A DNA stretch of 64,000 bases, from assembly GCA_002382805.1 (NCBI GenBank), contig DGAD01000043.1:94778-158777 (forward strand). The letters are read 5' to 3'. This DNA is from Clostridiales bacterium UBA4039. Lineage in GTDB: Bacteria; Bacillota; Clostridia; Lachnospirales; Vallitaleaceae. Positions 50,973 through 60,680 of the stretch are shown here, one piece after another; the stretch's first letter is position 1, and each line of letters begins with the position of its first letter. The notes beneath the pieces are model-generated. The model saw only the letters and a list, made by a program, of their open reading frames with translations. It searched no databases and was not told the DNA's origin. The translations under genes and the position numbers were made by a program.

Positions 50973-51461
50973 ATGGATCCAATTAATCCAGATATGATTA
51001 CGTTAACGATGGAAAAGAAAAAAAGCATTGCCCTGATTGCCCATGATAGCAAAAAGGCAGACTTGATTGACTGGTGTAAAGAGCATCATGATACATTAAA
51101 AAAACACTTTTTATGTGGGACAGGAACAACAGCGCGTATGATTTCAGAGCATGTTGACTTGCCGGTCAAAGGGTATAACAGTGGACCCCTTGGTGGAGAT
51201 CAACAGGTTGGAGCAAAGATTGTCGAAGGACGTATCGACATGGTCATCTTTTTCTCTGATCCACTCACCGCTCAACCCCATGACCCGGATGTGAAAGCCT
51301 TGCTTCGAATTGCTCAGGTATATGACATTCCCATGGCGAATAATCGCGCATCAGCAGACTTCTTCATAACATCAACGTTTATGAATGAAACTTATGATCG
51401 AACTATCATTAATTTTCATAAAAACATCAAAGACCGTTCAGAAACTTTGTTGAACGAATAG
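50973..51461 (+). CDS. mgsA: Methylglyoxal synthase
   Basis: Converts DHAP to methylglyoxal and phosphate, a phosphate-releasing bypass of lower glycolysis. The 162 residues show IALIAHDSKKADLIDWC, the catalytic region GTGTTARMISE, SGPLGGDQQVGAKI and FFSDPLTAQPHDPD. AGGAGG precedes ATG 50973; the N terminus (first 15 residues) is longer than usual. Two pathways in this window release DHAP (rhamnose and the BMC aldolase), so an enzyme draining DHAP and restoring phosphate fits. Confidence 0.94.
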   Translation: MDPINPDMITLTMEKKKSIALIAHDSKKADLIDWCKEHHDTLKKHFLCGTGTTARMISEHVDLPVKGYNSGPLGGDQQVGAKIVEGRIDMVIFFSDPLTAQPHDPDVKALLRIAQVYDIPMANNRASADFFITSTFMNETYDRTIINFHKNIKDRSETLLNE

Positions 51462-51464
51462 ATA

Positions 51465-51518
51465 AAAGCACTTCGTTAGACCGCTCATAGAGACGGCTTT
51501 CACGGAAGTGCTTTTTTG
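51465..51518 (+). terminator. Rho-independent terminator of mgsA
   Basis: AAAAGCACTTC pairs with GAAGTGCTTTT, with a smaller internal stem (ACCG/CGGCT) in the loop and a T run after it. Confidence 0.9.
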
Positions 51519-51554
51519 TTCTATAGGTAAGTTGTTTTATTCAAAATTTTCAAA

Positions 51555-51827
51555 TCACAGGTAATATCCATTAAATAACATCATGGCATGTTCGTTTATA
51601 ATTGCATTTGGTGGGGATAAAAGATTTGCCACTATAAAACCGAAAGAGACAACCAAAAATATTATTGCAAATATTTTTATCCATAGAAGGAAATGATTTT
51701 TTTTGATCTTTTGAGAAAAATACAAAATTATTAACAAGGTAACTGCAATTAATATTGCCAATACTAAAAAAATGATTGCTGGTAATGAACTTAAAAAGGA
51801 TAATTCTAAAATACTTGTAAAAGTCAT
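51555..51827 (-). CDS. Small membrane protein of unknown function
   Basis: 90 residues with two to three hydrophobic segments (about 10-40 and 48-70). No family recognised. GAGGAGGG lies before the start on the minus strand, although at a long spacing of about 12 bases. It stands alone on the minus strand between mgsA and rhaB. An overlapping frame (51571-51876) is less likely as it lacks a good start context. Confidence 0.55.
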   Translation of the reverse strand: MTFTSILELSFLSSLPAIIFLVLAILIAVTLLIILYFSQKIKKNHFLLWIKIFAIIFLVVSFGFIVANLLSPPNAIINEHAMMLFNGYYL

Positions 51828-52045
51828 AATTTATGATTTCCCTCCTCGTGATCATGTGTGTGCATCTACATATCAATATAAAAGTTATTTGCTAATTAAC
51901 AAAAGTTGCAACATTGAGATTGTCGATTAAATTATACACACACCATATCATGTTTTTTTAAGAATGAAAGGATAATGTAACGAATACTACCTTTTGATGT
52001 CATGAATGGCAGGCAAATCACCAAGACCTCTTTTTTTGTCAGTCC
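51828..52045. other. Intergenic region upstream of rhaB, no gene seen
   Basis: AT-rich DNA between the divergent small membrane gene and the hairpin at 52046. It should contain promoters for both directions; a TTGCAA (51906) and an ATTATA (51931) are present but with poor spacing, so I do not call a promoter. No open frame longer than about 60 codons with a ribosome site. Confidence 0.5.
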
Positions 52046-52086
52046 AAACCTCGCCTTATGTTAATGGCAGAGGTTTCTTTTTTTGC
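52046..52086 (+). terminator. Hairpin with T tail in the rhaB leader (attenuator or terminator)
   Basis: AAACCTCGCC (52046-52055) pairs with GGCAGAGGTTT (52067-52077) with a one-base bulge, followed by CTTTTTTTG. No + strand gene ends just upstream, so the structure either stops readthrough or acts as an attenuator 45 bases before rhaB. Confidence 0.6.
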
Positions 52087-52130
52087 TATACTTTTATTAA
52101 AGTGATTTAAATGAATAGGAGGACAAGAGC

Positions 52131-53585
52131 ATGGCAATAACATGTATTGCTGTCGATATTGGTGCATCTAGTGGACGACTGATTGCAGGCACTATTGAAG
52201 ACGGAAAATTAAAACTTGAAGAATTGCATCGCTTTAAAAATGCAATGACACATATTGACGGGCATGACCGTTGGGACGTGGACGGTTTGTTTGAACAAAT
52301 CGAAGATGGATTGAAGAAAGTATATGAAATCTATCCAAGCGTATCATCAATAGGTGTAGATACATGGGGCGTGGACTATGCCTTGTTAGACCGACAAGGT
52401 GAGTTGATTCGTAAGGTTTATGCTTATCGAGACCATCGAACAGATCACACCATGGAAGAGGTCTTTGAAGAAATCGGACGAGACGAGATATATGAAAAAA
52501 CCGGTGTTCAGTTTTTGCAGTTTAACACCTTATATCAACTTAAGGAACACTATAAAATGCATCCTGAAGATGTGGAAAATGCCAAGGTATACATGATGGT
52601 TCCGGATTATCTGCACTATAAGTTATCGGGTAAGACATCCATAGAGTATACGAATGCGACGACAACGCAACTGTTGAATGTTCATACCAACACATGGGAT
52701 GAAGAACTTGTCAAAGTGACCGGGTTTGACGGTGCGATTTTTGTAGATCCGATTGCCCCTGGGTCTAAGCTTGGAGAAGTCAAGGCAGAGATTTTAGACA
52801 AAACAGGTTTCGATAAAATGGATGTTGTCGTGCCGGCAACACATGATACAGGTTCAGCCGTTGCGGCAGTGCCGGCTGTCGATAAAGAGTTTGCTTATAT
52901 TAGTTCGGGTACATGGAGCTTGATGGGTGTGGAGAGTGATACACCCATAGCCAGTGAACTTGCCGGACAATATAACTTTGCCAACGAAGGTGGTGTATAT
53001 AATACCTATCGCGTGCTTAAAAATATCATGGGGCTATGGCTAATTCAAGAAGTCCAGCGAATCTATGACTACCAATACAGTTTTGCTGAACTGGTAGAGC
53101 TTGCTGAAGAAGTAGAGCCTTTTGGCTGTCTAATCAATCCTAATCATGAGCGCTTCTTAAATCCTGATAATATGATTGAAGAGATTCAAGCCTTTTGTAG
53201 GGAGACAGGGCAGAACGTTCCGAGTGAACCGGGACAGATTGCTAGGTGTATCTTTGAAAGCTTGGCTTTTCAATATAAGGAAGTGCTGTTGCAGCTAGGT
53301 GAAGTCTATGATGTGCCGATTAAGCGTATTCATATTATTGGCGGCGGTTCAAAAAACCTATTACTTAACCAGCTCTGTGCAGATTTTACAGGATGCGATG
53401 TGTATGCAGGACCGGATGAGGCAACAGCTATTGGGAACTTGTTGATGCAGTTTATTACCAATGGAGCCCTAGATTCATTGACAGAGGCGAGGAAGCTTGT
53501 CATGGACTCTTTTGATATTCGAAAATTTGAACCAAAAACATATGATGGTATAGAAAAACAATGGGATAAATTTAGGAGGTTATAA
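52131..53585 (+). CDS. rhaB: Rhamnulokinase
   Basis: FGGY-family kinase, 484 residues, phosphorylating L-rhamnulose at C1. It carries [20 protein letters not shown], the [13 protein letters not shown] and YRDHRT motifs of RhaB, the [15 protein letters not shown] segment, and [22 protein letters not shown] precedes ATG 52131. It ends 1 base before the rhaA start region and shares its terminator. The product, rhamnulose-1-phosphate, needs an aldolase that is not encoded nearby. Confidence 0.96.
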   Translation: MAITCIAVDIGASSGRLIAGTIEDGKLKLEELHRFKNAMTHIDGHDRWDVDGLFEQIEDGLKKVYEIYPSVSSIGVDTWGVDYALLDRQGELIRKVYAYRDHRTDHTMEEVFEEIGRDEIYEKTGVQFLQFNTLYQLKEHYKMHPEDVENAKVYMMVPDYLHYKLSGKTSIEYTNATTTQLLNVHTNTWDEELVKVTGFDGAIFVDPIAPGSKLGEVKAEILDKTGFDKMDVVVPATHDTGSAVAAVPAVDKEFAYISSGTWSLMGVESDTPIASELAGQYNFANEGGVYNTYRVLKNIMGLWLIQEVQRIYDYQYSFAELVELAEEVEPFGCLINPNHERFLNPDNMIEEIQAFCRETGQNVPSEPGQIARCIFESLAFQYKEVLLQLGEVYDVPIKRIHIIGGGSKNLLLNQLCADFTGCDVYAGPDEATAIGNLLMQFITNGALDSLTEARKLVMDSFDIRKFEPKTYDGIEKQWDKFRRL

Positions 53586-53586
53586 G

Positions 53587-54855
53587 ATGTTAAATAAGCA
53601 AAGAATTGAAGAAAGTTATACGATTGCAAAACAGATGTATAAAGAAATGGGTGTCGACACAGATGCGGCATTAAAGACGTTGGCGACGATTCCTGTATCT
53701 GTTCACTGTTGGCAAGGTGATGATGTCAGCGGATTTGAAAATCCGGATGGCGAGTTGTCCGGCGGTATTCAAGCGACAGGAAATCATCCGGGAAAGGCGA
53801 GAACACCACAAGAACTTCGTGCAGATATGGAAAAAGCTTTTTCATTGATTCCGGGGAAAAAGCGTGTTAACCTTCATGCCCTATATCTTGAAACAGACGG
53901 ACAAGCCGTTGAGCGTGACCAAATCGAGCCAAAGCATTTTGCTAATTGGGTTCAATGGGCAAAAGCCAATGATTTGGGCTTGGATTTTAACCCAACCCTT
54001 TTCTCCCATCCAAAAGCAGACGATGGAATGACACTTAGTCACCCGGATGCAGAGATTCGTAACTTCTGGATTGAGCACGTTAAGCGCTCACGAAAAGTTA
54101 GCGAGTACTTTGGTCAAGAGCTTGGAACACCTTCGGTAATGAATATTTGGATTCCGGACGGATTCAAAGACATTCCTGCAGATCGTCTAGGACCTAGAAA
54201 ACGACTCAAAGAGTCATTGGATGAGATCTTGACAGAAAAAATCGATCGACAATATCACCTGGATGCGGTGGAGTCCAAAGTCTTTGGTATCGGTTCAGAA
54301 AGTTATGTTGTCGGATCTCATGAGTTTTATATGGGATACGGCGTCAAAAATGATGTCCTTGTCTGCTTGGACGCTGGGCACTTCCATCCGACAGAGGTGA
54401 TCTCGAACAAACTCTCAGCGATGAGCCTGTTTGTTGATGAGTTGTTACTCCATGTGAGCCGTCCGGTACGTTGGGATAGTGACCATGTAATCGTTCTTGA
54501 TGATGAGTTGATGGCAATTGCCCAAGAGATTGTTCGTGGCGACTTATTAGACCGCGTTCATATCGGATTGGACTTCTTTGATGCGAGTATCAACCGTGTA
54601 GCCGCGTGGACCATTGGAACACGCAACATGTTTAGAGCCTTGCTAATGGCCCTTGTTGAGCCTTTTGATGCCCTAAAATCTGCAGAAGTAGACTTTGACT
54701 TTACGACACGTCTTGCCATGCTCGAAGAATTAAAATCAATGCCATGGCAAGCGGTATGGGATTATTACTGTATGCAACAAGGGGTACCGGTAGGATTGGA
54801 CTGGTTGGATGAAGTGAAAAAATATGAACAAGACGTTCTATTAAAAAGAGGATAA
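53587..54855 (+). CDS. rhaA: L-rhamnose isomerase
   Basis: Manganese-dependent isomerase of L-rhamnose to L-rhamnulose, 422 residues (family about 420). Evidence: [64 protein letters not shown] with metal ligands, and [23 protein letters not shown] precedes ATG 53587. It is the second gene of the rhaBA operon. Confidence 0.96.
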   Translation: MLNKQRIEESYTIAKQMYKEMGVDTDAALKTLATIPVSVHCWQGDDVSGFENPDGELSGGIQATGNHPGKARTPQELRADMEKAFSLIPGKKRVNLHALYLETDGQAVERDQIEPKHFANWVQWAKANDLGLDFNPTLFSHPKADDGMTLSHPDAEIRNFWIEHVKRSRKVSEYFGQELGTPSVMNIWIPDGFKDIPADRLGPRKRLKESLDEILTEKIDRQYHLDAVESKVFGIGSESYVVGSHEFYMGYGVKNDVLVCLDAGHFHPTEVISNKLSAMSLFVDELLLHVSRPVRWDSDHVIVLDDELMAIAQEIVRGDLLDRVHIGLDFFDASINRVAAWTIGTRNMFRALLMALVEPFDALKSAEVDFDFTTRLAMLEELKSMPWQAVWDYYCMQQGVPVGLDWLDEVKKYEQDVLLKRG

Positions 54856-54870
54856 AAAGCCCAATAATAT

Positions 54871-54911
54871 GGGGCGTATCGAATAGAAAATTTCGATGCG
54901 CCCCTTTTTTT
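54871..54911 (+). terminator. Rho-independent terminator of rhaBA
   Basis: GGGGCGtATCGAA pairs with TTCGATgCGCCCC and is followed by TTTTTTT. Because its complement also ends in A-rich sequence, it could also serve the convergent gene at 54945. Confidence 0.92.
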
Positions 54912-54944
54912 ATTCTATAGGAAAGTCCTACTTTAGCTTTGTTC

Positions 54945-57929
54945 TTAATGTTCGGTGATTAGATTAGCGCTATGCAAAAACTTTTCAATGGCTGCCAAAG
55001 CTTCTGCATGTGTCAGGTTTTCTTTTGGGTCTAATGTAGTGGCATTTCTTCCGGTAAATATTCGAGCGTTGGTTACTTTGATTGCAGATGGAAGTGCCCA
55101 CTTAGCAATATCTGAGGTGTCCATTGAAGCTGAATCCTCATATGGGTTCGTATAATTGGCAACATCCATAATATTTGCATACATGATCATCGCTTCTTCT
55201 CTTGTCACCAGTGCATCGGGTCTAAAGGTAGAATCTGGATATCCGCTGATTATATTCCAGTTGTTTGCGATAACGATTGCTGCAAAGTGTGGGTTTTCTT
55301 TGTCGATATCTGTAAACATAGATTCTGTAGAAGTATCGGATTTATATATTCCAAGGCTACGTGTCAGATATTCGACAAGCTCAGCTCGAGTTATTGGTTT
55401 GTCAGGGTCAAAGTTTTTTGGGTCCGGCAAAATCAAACGAGACGTCATATTCTCAACGGTAGCTTGAGCCCAGTGATTCTCGGGTAGGTTAACGCTGACA
55501 GGGTTATTTATTACGGAGTAAGTTGAGTTTGTTAATGCGCTGATTCGTATATAAAGCTGATTATCTTTGGTGAATAAGGCTGTAGGTACTGGGTTATAAG
55601 TATAGTCCGCATTAAATACAATACCGGTAGAGATATCTTCAGCGACAGAACCTTTAGGCGCTTGTAGAACTCTTTCGACATAATTGGTGAATCTATTGAC
55701 CTCTATTTTTTGTGGGAAGCTATTATTTTCGGAAGAGGCATAAATTTTAAATTCTAAAGGCTCAATAAGTATTTTTGCATTTTTTTCCTTTGTTTTTTCA
55801 TGCATTAGAAGCTGATTTTCTTTTGGGGCTTTGTTAATTTGAATATCAAATTCAATTTTTTGAAGCTCGCCAGTATCTAATGCCATCTGCTGGGCGATAG
55901 AATCGACGTCTAACATGGATGCGGGTATATTGTAAGAGATACCCTCTCGGCTGATTAAAATGTTAAAGTTATTATGTTCAAGTTTTTTTACAATATCTCC
56001 GGTAAGGGATATGTTTGAGTTTGCGGCTGAACGATCAGGAACAATAATTTCAATCGTATTATCTACTTGAAGTTCTGTATTTTGTGAGTCTTTTATCCGC
56101 TTATCAATAATTTTTGTGACAGAATCAGTTAATACGGAGATGTCTACAGTTCTTATACCGTTTTGGGTATGAATCTGCTCATTACCGATATTAAAACTCT
56201 CGTTATTAATCTTTATGACAGTATTTTTAGGTGTAGAAGTATCTGAGGATGAACTGCCACCTCTGCTGGGTGCTGGCTTAACGATAACATTTATACCTGC
56301 CAAAAGATTTCCGGGATTTAAAAACGCAGCAGAAGGCTCTATAGAGCCTGTAAAATAGTAAGTTCCCGGAGTATCAGGCTTATAATCTGGAGTGTTTGTA
56401 TTCCAAGATATAGCAGCACTTGTTGTTGTTGAGTTACTTAAGTTTACATTAACCGTTGAAGGAAAGTTGATTGAAGTTGCAAGCGTTCCTTTTGATACGC
56501 TAATATCGGATAGTGGAGAAACAGAATCAATATTTGGTAATGGAACTTCGCCGACAGCAACGTTAACATGTGCCTTGACATCATTTGGATTCGAGATGTT
56601 AGGATCGGCTATTGTGAAAGTACCTGTAAAAGCATAGGTTCCGGCTTGGGTTGGAGAGTATACAGGCGTTCCATTGTCCCAGGAGATAGCAGCAGATGTT
56701 GTTGATGAATAGTCGCTGATGTTTAGTAAGACAGAAGTCGGTAGAGGTACTTGGTTTAAAGGGGTTCCGTTCTCAACATTAATCTGAGGAATATTCGCAA
56801 CATTCATTACTCTTAATATATAATTCGCAACAGGCATATTGGCAAAATCAGAAAACTTAAGAGAAGTTTCAGCAACGGTCAAATCATCTATACCGGTTTG
56901 GTTATAACTTAGGATTAGATTAGTATCAAAAGAGGTAAGTTTAGCGTCGAGTGTCAGGGTGATTTCATTATCTGCTACGAGGGCTTCGATAATTTGGGGA
57001 TTAGATGAAGCGCCACTTAATGTAAAAGCGTTAGGGTCAGCTGCACCGCTAACCATAGTTTTATTTAGTTTGAGTTTAATATGCGTTGTATCGATGGTAT
57101 TAGCTGATCCGATAAGTCGTTTGATGGATGACGAATCAGAATAATATATAGAACCATCCGTATCGACTGCGATAGCCCATACATCAGAAGAGTTAGCATT
57201 AAAGGAATCAAGTTTGCTTCCGTTAAGATCATATTTGTCGATCGTTCTAGTATTGGAGTTGGGTACGTACAAAAATCCGTCTTTACCCACTTTAACTTCA
57301 TTGATAAAGCCGGTATTTGTGATGATTTCAGTTTTTGTACCGTCAGGAGTGACTTTGAATACGCTTTGTGAATTACGTGAAGAGACATATAGATTGTCGT
57401 TAGAATCGATAGTTAAGCCAATAATAGAAGAATTAGAAAAACCAGACGCAAATATTGCATTGCCTGTACCATCAGAGTTCATCTTTATAATATTGCCGTT
57501 TTGATAATCTAATACAAAGATTTTATCCTGGCTATCAATTGCAATTCCGGTTAATAAGACCCCGGTATCTAATAAGACTGAAGAATTACCACTAGGGTCA
57601 ATTTTTTTGACTTTACGACCTGCGTGTTCGGCTATGTATAGATTTCCGGCATTGTCGAAAGTCATACCTAGGGGTTGCAGAGTCGAAGAGAAAAAGACAT
57701 TTTTGTTACTGCCGGTTTTATCCATTTGGAGTATTTTGCTACCTGAATATTCGGAGACATATAACTTATTATCATCGGAAAAGATGATGTCCAAGGCACT
57801 TGCATGCCCGGAGGAGATGTCAATTCCATAAAATGAATTGGTTTCTGCGTGTAAAACCTCGAATGAACTCAAAGATGAAAAGATTAATAGAAATGCCAGT
57901 AGAAATGAAATGCGTTTTTTATGATACAT
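54945..57929 (-). CDS. Secreted NHL-repeat / SLH cell-wall-anchored protein
   Basis: A 994-residue exported protein. Signal peptide (about 1-28), then about six NHL-like beta-propeller blades (residues 30-270; repeated SNDNLYVSSRNSQ-type units), an Ig-like middle with two repeats of the form SAAISW..GTPVYSPTQAGTY (about 380-560), a Ser/Gly linker, a further domain, and three C-terminal SLH motifs (NHWAQATVENM, FRPDALVTREEAMIMYAN, LDPKENLTHAEALAAIEKF) that bind wall polymers. GGGAGGG precedes the start. Probably a surface adhesin or structural protein. Confidence 0.9.
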   Translation of the reverse strand: MYHKKRISFLLAFLLIFSSLSSFEVLHAETNSFYGIDISSGHASALDIIFSDDNKLYVSEYSGSKILQMDKTGSNKNVFFSSTLQPLGMTFDNAGNLYIAEHAGRKVKKIDPSGNSSVLLDTGVLLTGIAIDSQDKIFVLDYQNGNIIKMNSDGTGNAIFASGFSNSSIIGLTIDSNDNLYVSSRNSQSVFKVTPDGTKTEIITNTGFINEVKVGKDGFLYVPNSNTRTIDKYDLNGSKLDSFNANSSDVWAIAVDTDGSIYYSDSSSIKRLIGSANTIDTTHIKLKLNKTMVSGAADPNAFTLSGASSNPQIIEALVADNEITLTLDAKLTSFDTNLILSYNQTGIDDLTVAETSLKFSDFANMPVANYILRVMNVANIPQINVENGTPLNQVPLPTSVLLNISDYSSTTSAAISWDNGTPVYSPTQAGTYAFTGTFTIADPNISNPNDVKAHVNVAVGEVPLPNIDSVSPLSDISVSKGTLATSINFPSTVNVNLSNSTTTSAAISWNTNTPDYKPDTPGTYYFTGSIEPSAAFLNPGNLLAGINVIVKPAPSRGGSSSSDTSTPKNTVIKINNESFNIGNEQIHTQNGIRTVDISVLTDSVTKIIDKRIKDSQNTELQVDNTIEIIVPDRSAANSNISLTGDIVKKLEHNNFNILISREGISYNIPASMLDVDSIAQQMALDTGELQKIEFDIQINKAPKENQLLMHEKTKEKNAKILIEPLEFKIYASSENNSFPQKIEVNRFTNYVERVLQAPKGSVAEDISTGIVFNADYTYNPVPTALFTKDNQLYIRISALTNSTYSVINNPVSVNLPENHWAQATVENMTSRLILPDPKNFDPDKPITRAELVEYLTRSLGIYKSDTSTESMFTDIDKENPHFAAIVIANNWNIISGYPDSTFRPDALVTREEAMIMYANIMDVANYTNPYEDSASMDTSDIAKWALPSAIKVTNARIFTGRNATTLDPKENLTHAEALAAIEKFLHSANLITEH

Positions 57930-58077
57930 AAAAACCCTCCCTGATTTTAAAAAAATTTTAAGAAAAAATATATATATGTATTATATCATGAAATTATAAG
58001 TGATTTTAAAAAAAATAACATAAAATGTTTTTTTGCTTTATAATAAGAGTAAATATTAAAAGTGGAAGGAAGTAAAT

Positions 58078-58926
58078 ATGCCTGTAAAAGTTATAACAGA
58101 TAGTACATCATATATATCACAAGAGTTAGTAAAAAAATACGAGATAGATATTTTATCCCTCAATGTACTTTTAAATGGAAAGAATAAACGGGAATTAGAT
58201 TGGACAAATGAAGAGTTTTATCAAGAGATGGAGCAATGTGGAGAATTCCCAAAATCTTCACAGCCTTCTTTAGATGAGATGGTCAACCTTTTTGAAAAAC
58301 ATATACTTCAAAATGAACAAGTTGCAGCAGTTTTTATGTCGTCTAAGATGAGCGGAACGTTTGCAACAGCAACGATGGTTAAAGAACAGCTGTTAGAAAA
58401 GTATCCGGAGGCTGAAATAGAAATATTGGATTCCAAAACGAATTCAATGCAGCTTGGATTTGCAGCACTTGAGGGAGCAAAAAAAGCAAGTGAAGGTGCT
58501 AGCCTAAAAGAGGTTTTAGGTGCTATGGAGCATGTTATTGATAATAGTCGATTTTTGTTTACGCCAGAGACGTTTGAGTATCTAAAAAAGGGCGGAAGAA
58601 TAGGCGGAGCAGCGGCGCTTTTGGGACATTTGTTTAATATAAAACCTGTCCTTACGGTAGAAGATGGGCAGACCATGGTCTTTGGAAAGGTAAGAACGCG
58701 AAAAAAAGCAATCGATTTGATTTTGAACAAACTTTATGAAGATGTATCGGATAGAGAACTTGGTGGTATCATTGTCCATCATATAAACTGTGAAGATAAA
58801 GGTCAGGAGATAGCTGAGGAGATTAGGCTAAAACTGGGAATTAAAGTGAAGGTGCAGTCGATAGGACCGGTCATAGGGACACACGTAGGACCGGGGAGTG
58901 TAGGCGTTGCATATTGGTTAAAGTAA
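58078..58926 (+). CDS. DegV family fatty-acid-binding protein
   Basis: 282 residues with the DegV start VKVITDSTSYISQELVKKYEI, the central SSKMSGTFATA and the late GPVIGTHVGPGSVGVAYW motifs. DegV proteins bind a fatty acid; in Bacillota some (FakB) present it to a kinase (FakA) for phospholipid synthesis. No fakA partner is in the window. GGAAGGAAG precedes ATG 58078. Confidence 0.93.
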   Translation: MPVKVITDSTSYISQELVKKYEIDILSLNVLLNGKNKRELDWTNEEFYQEMEQCGEFPKSSQPSLDEMVNLFEKHILQNEQVAAVFMSSKMSGTFATATMVKEQLLEKYPEAEIEILDSKTNSMQLGFAALEGAKKASEGASLKEVLGAMEHVIDNSRFLFTPETFEYLKKGGRIGGAAALLGHLFNIKPVLTVEDGQTMVFGKVRTRKKAIDLILNKLYEDVSDRELGGIIVHHINCEDKGQEIAEEIRLKLGIKVKVQSIGPVIGTHVGPGSVGVAYWLK

Positions 58927-58986
58927 GCTGTGGTAACATATCATTGAACAAGAGTGAGGATATGTCTAAGGAAAGAGGTGGTAATG

Positions 58987-59961
58987 ATGACGACTCAGGA
59001 ACTTGATCAGCGCCTTCGTGGGCTTAATGAAGTAGAACTTGCCTATCGGGGAACGACACCGGATGGTTTAAGAACATACTTTTCTAACGAAAACCCAACA
59101 GATGCATGGATTATCAACAGTGACAAGCTGATGGAGGAAGGAGAGGTTATCGCTATCCATAAACATGATCGCTTTGTAACCTTTGACAAGCACCGTCATG
59201 ATTATCTTGAGATGATTTTTGTCTATTCAGGTGCGATTCGTCAATCCATTGAGGGCAAAGATTTAACCATCAACAAAGGGGAGATATTTCTTCTGGATAT
59301 GAATATGGAACATAGTATCTATGAGGCCGGTGAAGATGATATTGCTATTAATATTTTGATAAAAAAGGAATTCTTCGATTCTTTTTTCATGAAACAGGTG
59401 GCATATAATGATGTGATTTCTAACTTCGTGGTCAAAGCTATCTATGGAAAAAAAGACGTGAAGCAGTATATTTATTTCCAAACCTCAAAAAACGAGCAAA
59501 TTTGGAATTTTATGCTCCAGCTTCTGATGGAATACTATGAACAAAGAAATGGCGTGGAGACAGCGATTCGTGCGTATATGCTTTTGATTTTTAACGAACT
59601 GTTTCGAAGCTATGAAAAACACTTGTCTAAATCGATGGTTAATGCAATCGACACCAGTATTTCAGCGGAAGTTTTAAATTATATTAATGACCATTTTAAG
59701 GATTTGTCCCTAACGATGATGGCAAAAGACTTTAATTATCATCCGGATTATCTAGGGAAGATGATTAAGAAGATGACCGGATCGAGCTTGACGACATTGG
59801 TAAAAGATCGTAAGCTCGATTATGCAGGATATCTTCTTGAACATACTGAGATGGCCATTAGTGATATTGTTGCAGAGATAGGGTATTCGAATATTTCCTA
59901 TTTTTACAAGCAATTCAAGAAAAAATTTGGTGCAACACCAGATCAAATACGCAAAAAATAA
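58987..59961 (+). CDS. AraC family regulator, possibly of rhamnose genes
   Basis: About 324 residues: N-terminal cupin sugar-binding domain (FDKHRHDYLEMIFVYSGAIRQ, FLLDMNMEHSIYEAGEDD) and a C-terminal two-HTH AraC domain (LSLTMMAKDFNYHPDYLGKMIKK, ISDIVAEIGYSNISYFYKQFKKKFG). ATG 58984 and 58987 are both possible; GAGGTGG spacing favours 58987. RhaR/RhaS are AraC proteins and this gene lies 4 kb from rhaBA, but the SLH and DegV genes lie between, so assignment to rhamnose is only a guess. Confidence 0.9.
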   Translation: MTTQELDQRLRGLNEVELAYRGTTPDGLRTYFSNENPTDAWIINSDKLMEEGEVIAIHKHDRFVTFDKHRHDYLEMIFVYSGAIRQSIEGKDLTINKGEIFLLDMNMEHSIYEAGEDDIAINILIKKEFFDSFFMKQVAYNDVISNFVVKAIYGKKDVKQYIYFQTSKNEQIWNFMLQLLMEYYEQRNGVETAIRAYMLLIFNELFRSYEKHLSKSMVNAIDTSISAEVLNYINDHFKDLSLTMMAKDFNYHPDYLGKMIKKMTGSSLTTLVKDRKLDYAGYLLEHTEMAISDIVAEIGYSNISYFYKQFKKKFGATPDQIRKK

Positions 59962-60022
59962 GAGTGCATTTATCTACCAACTTATTGGTGATGATTGATC
60001 AACAGCATCTGATTATTAATAG

Positions 60023-60051
60023 TTGACAATTATATGAGTGATGAATATAAT
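60023..60051 (+). promoter_or_regulatory. Consensus promoter
   Basis: TTGACA (60023-60028), 17-base spacer and TATAAT (60046-60051). A perfect sigma-A promoter about 108 bases before the small protein gene at 60160; the long leader has no clear structure. Confidence 0.85.
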
Positions 60052-60159
60052 GAACTAAGGTTAATTATAGATTCCAAAAGGAACGGTAACCATAGGGATG
60101 AATAAATAAAGATGAGTATATAGATGAGTGTATATAATTCATCGTACGCGGGGAGAAAA

Positions 60160-60447
60160 ATGAACGTTATATTGGTAGCTAATGAAGAGACTAATTATTT
60201 TAGTTCTTATATGAGTGGAGCTTTTAAAGAAAAATTAAAATTTCTTGACGTTGGTAGCTATGACCTTTTTCATGATCGAATGCATGAGATAGATTATAGT
60301 TTTTTTGTAGTGATTATTGATAATTATTACAGCCACACTTCTACGGATAAATATAACCGAATTCTTCAATTCCTTAATAACAAAGAACAGCACAAAGGTA
60401 CAGGTAAAGTCTTGTTGATGACTGAAGCGTTGAGTATTTGTAGATAA
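60160..60447 (+). CDS. Small protein of unknown function
   Basis: 95 residues beginning MNVILVANEETNYFSSYM. The pattern of a strand, then YSFFVVIIDNYY, then a late GTGKVLLMTEA strand resembles an alpha/beta receiver-like fold, but I recognise no family and the protein looks short, perhaps truncated. GGGGAG (60150-60154) precedes ATG 60160. A perfect consensus promoter stands upstream. Confidence 0.6.
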   Translation: MNVILVANEETNYFSSYMSGAFKEKLKFLDVGSYDLFHDRMHEIDYSFFVVIIDNYYSHTSTDKYNRILQFLNNKEQHKGTGKVLLMTEALSICR

Positions 60448-60490
60448 TATTTCGGGAAATATCAAGAAGGATTTTCTTGTTGTTATTTTA
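60447..60490 (+). terminator. Probable terminator hairpin
   Basis: AATATTTC/GAAATAT and CAAGAA/TTCTTG stem-loops, followed by TTGTTATTTT, right after the small gene. The T run is imperfect. Confidence 0.45.
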
Positions 60491-60680
60491 GCCTAACTAT
60501 AACAGGTATTATTATAAAATAGACTTATTATGAGGATACTTTATCTTGTATTCAAGAACGACAGGTATTTGAGAAAAATAAAGAAAGTACTATAAATATT
60601 TTTTTTTGCAACATAAATCACATTAGGTTTTGCAACAAAAAAGATACCATTAAAGCGTAGAACAAAAGGAGAGTATAACA
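60491..60680. other. Intergenic region, short TTTTGCAACA repeats
   Basis: AT-rich DNA without a gene. TTTTGCAACA occurs twice, at 60604-60613 and 60628-60637, 24 bases apart, upstream of the stalk-domain gene. This could be a direct-repeat regulator site; I could not place a good promoter. Confidence 0.35.

Noticed and set aside
51571..51876. Overlapping minus-strand 101-codon frame beside the small membrane gene
   Set aside because: It has no good start context and is lysine/asparagine-rich without membrane or domain pattern; the 51555-51827 frame has clear helices and a ribosome site.
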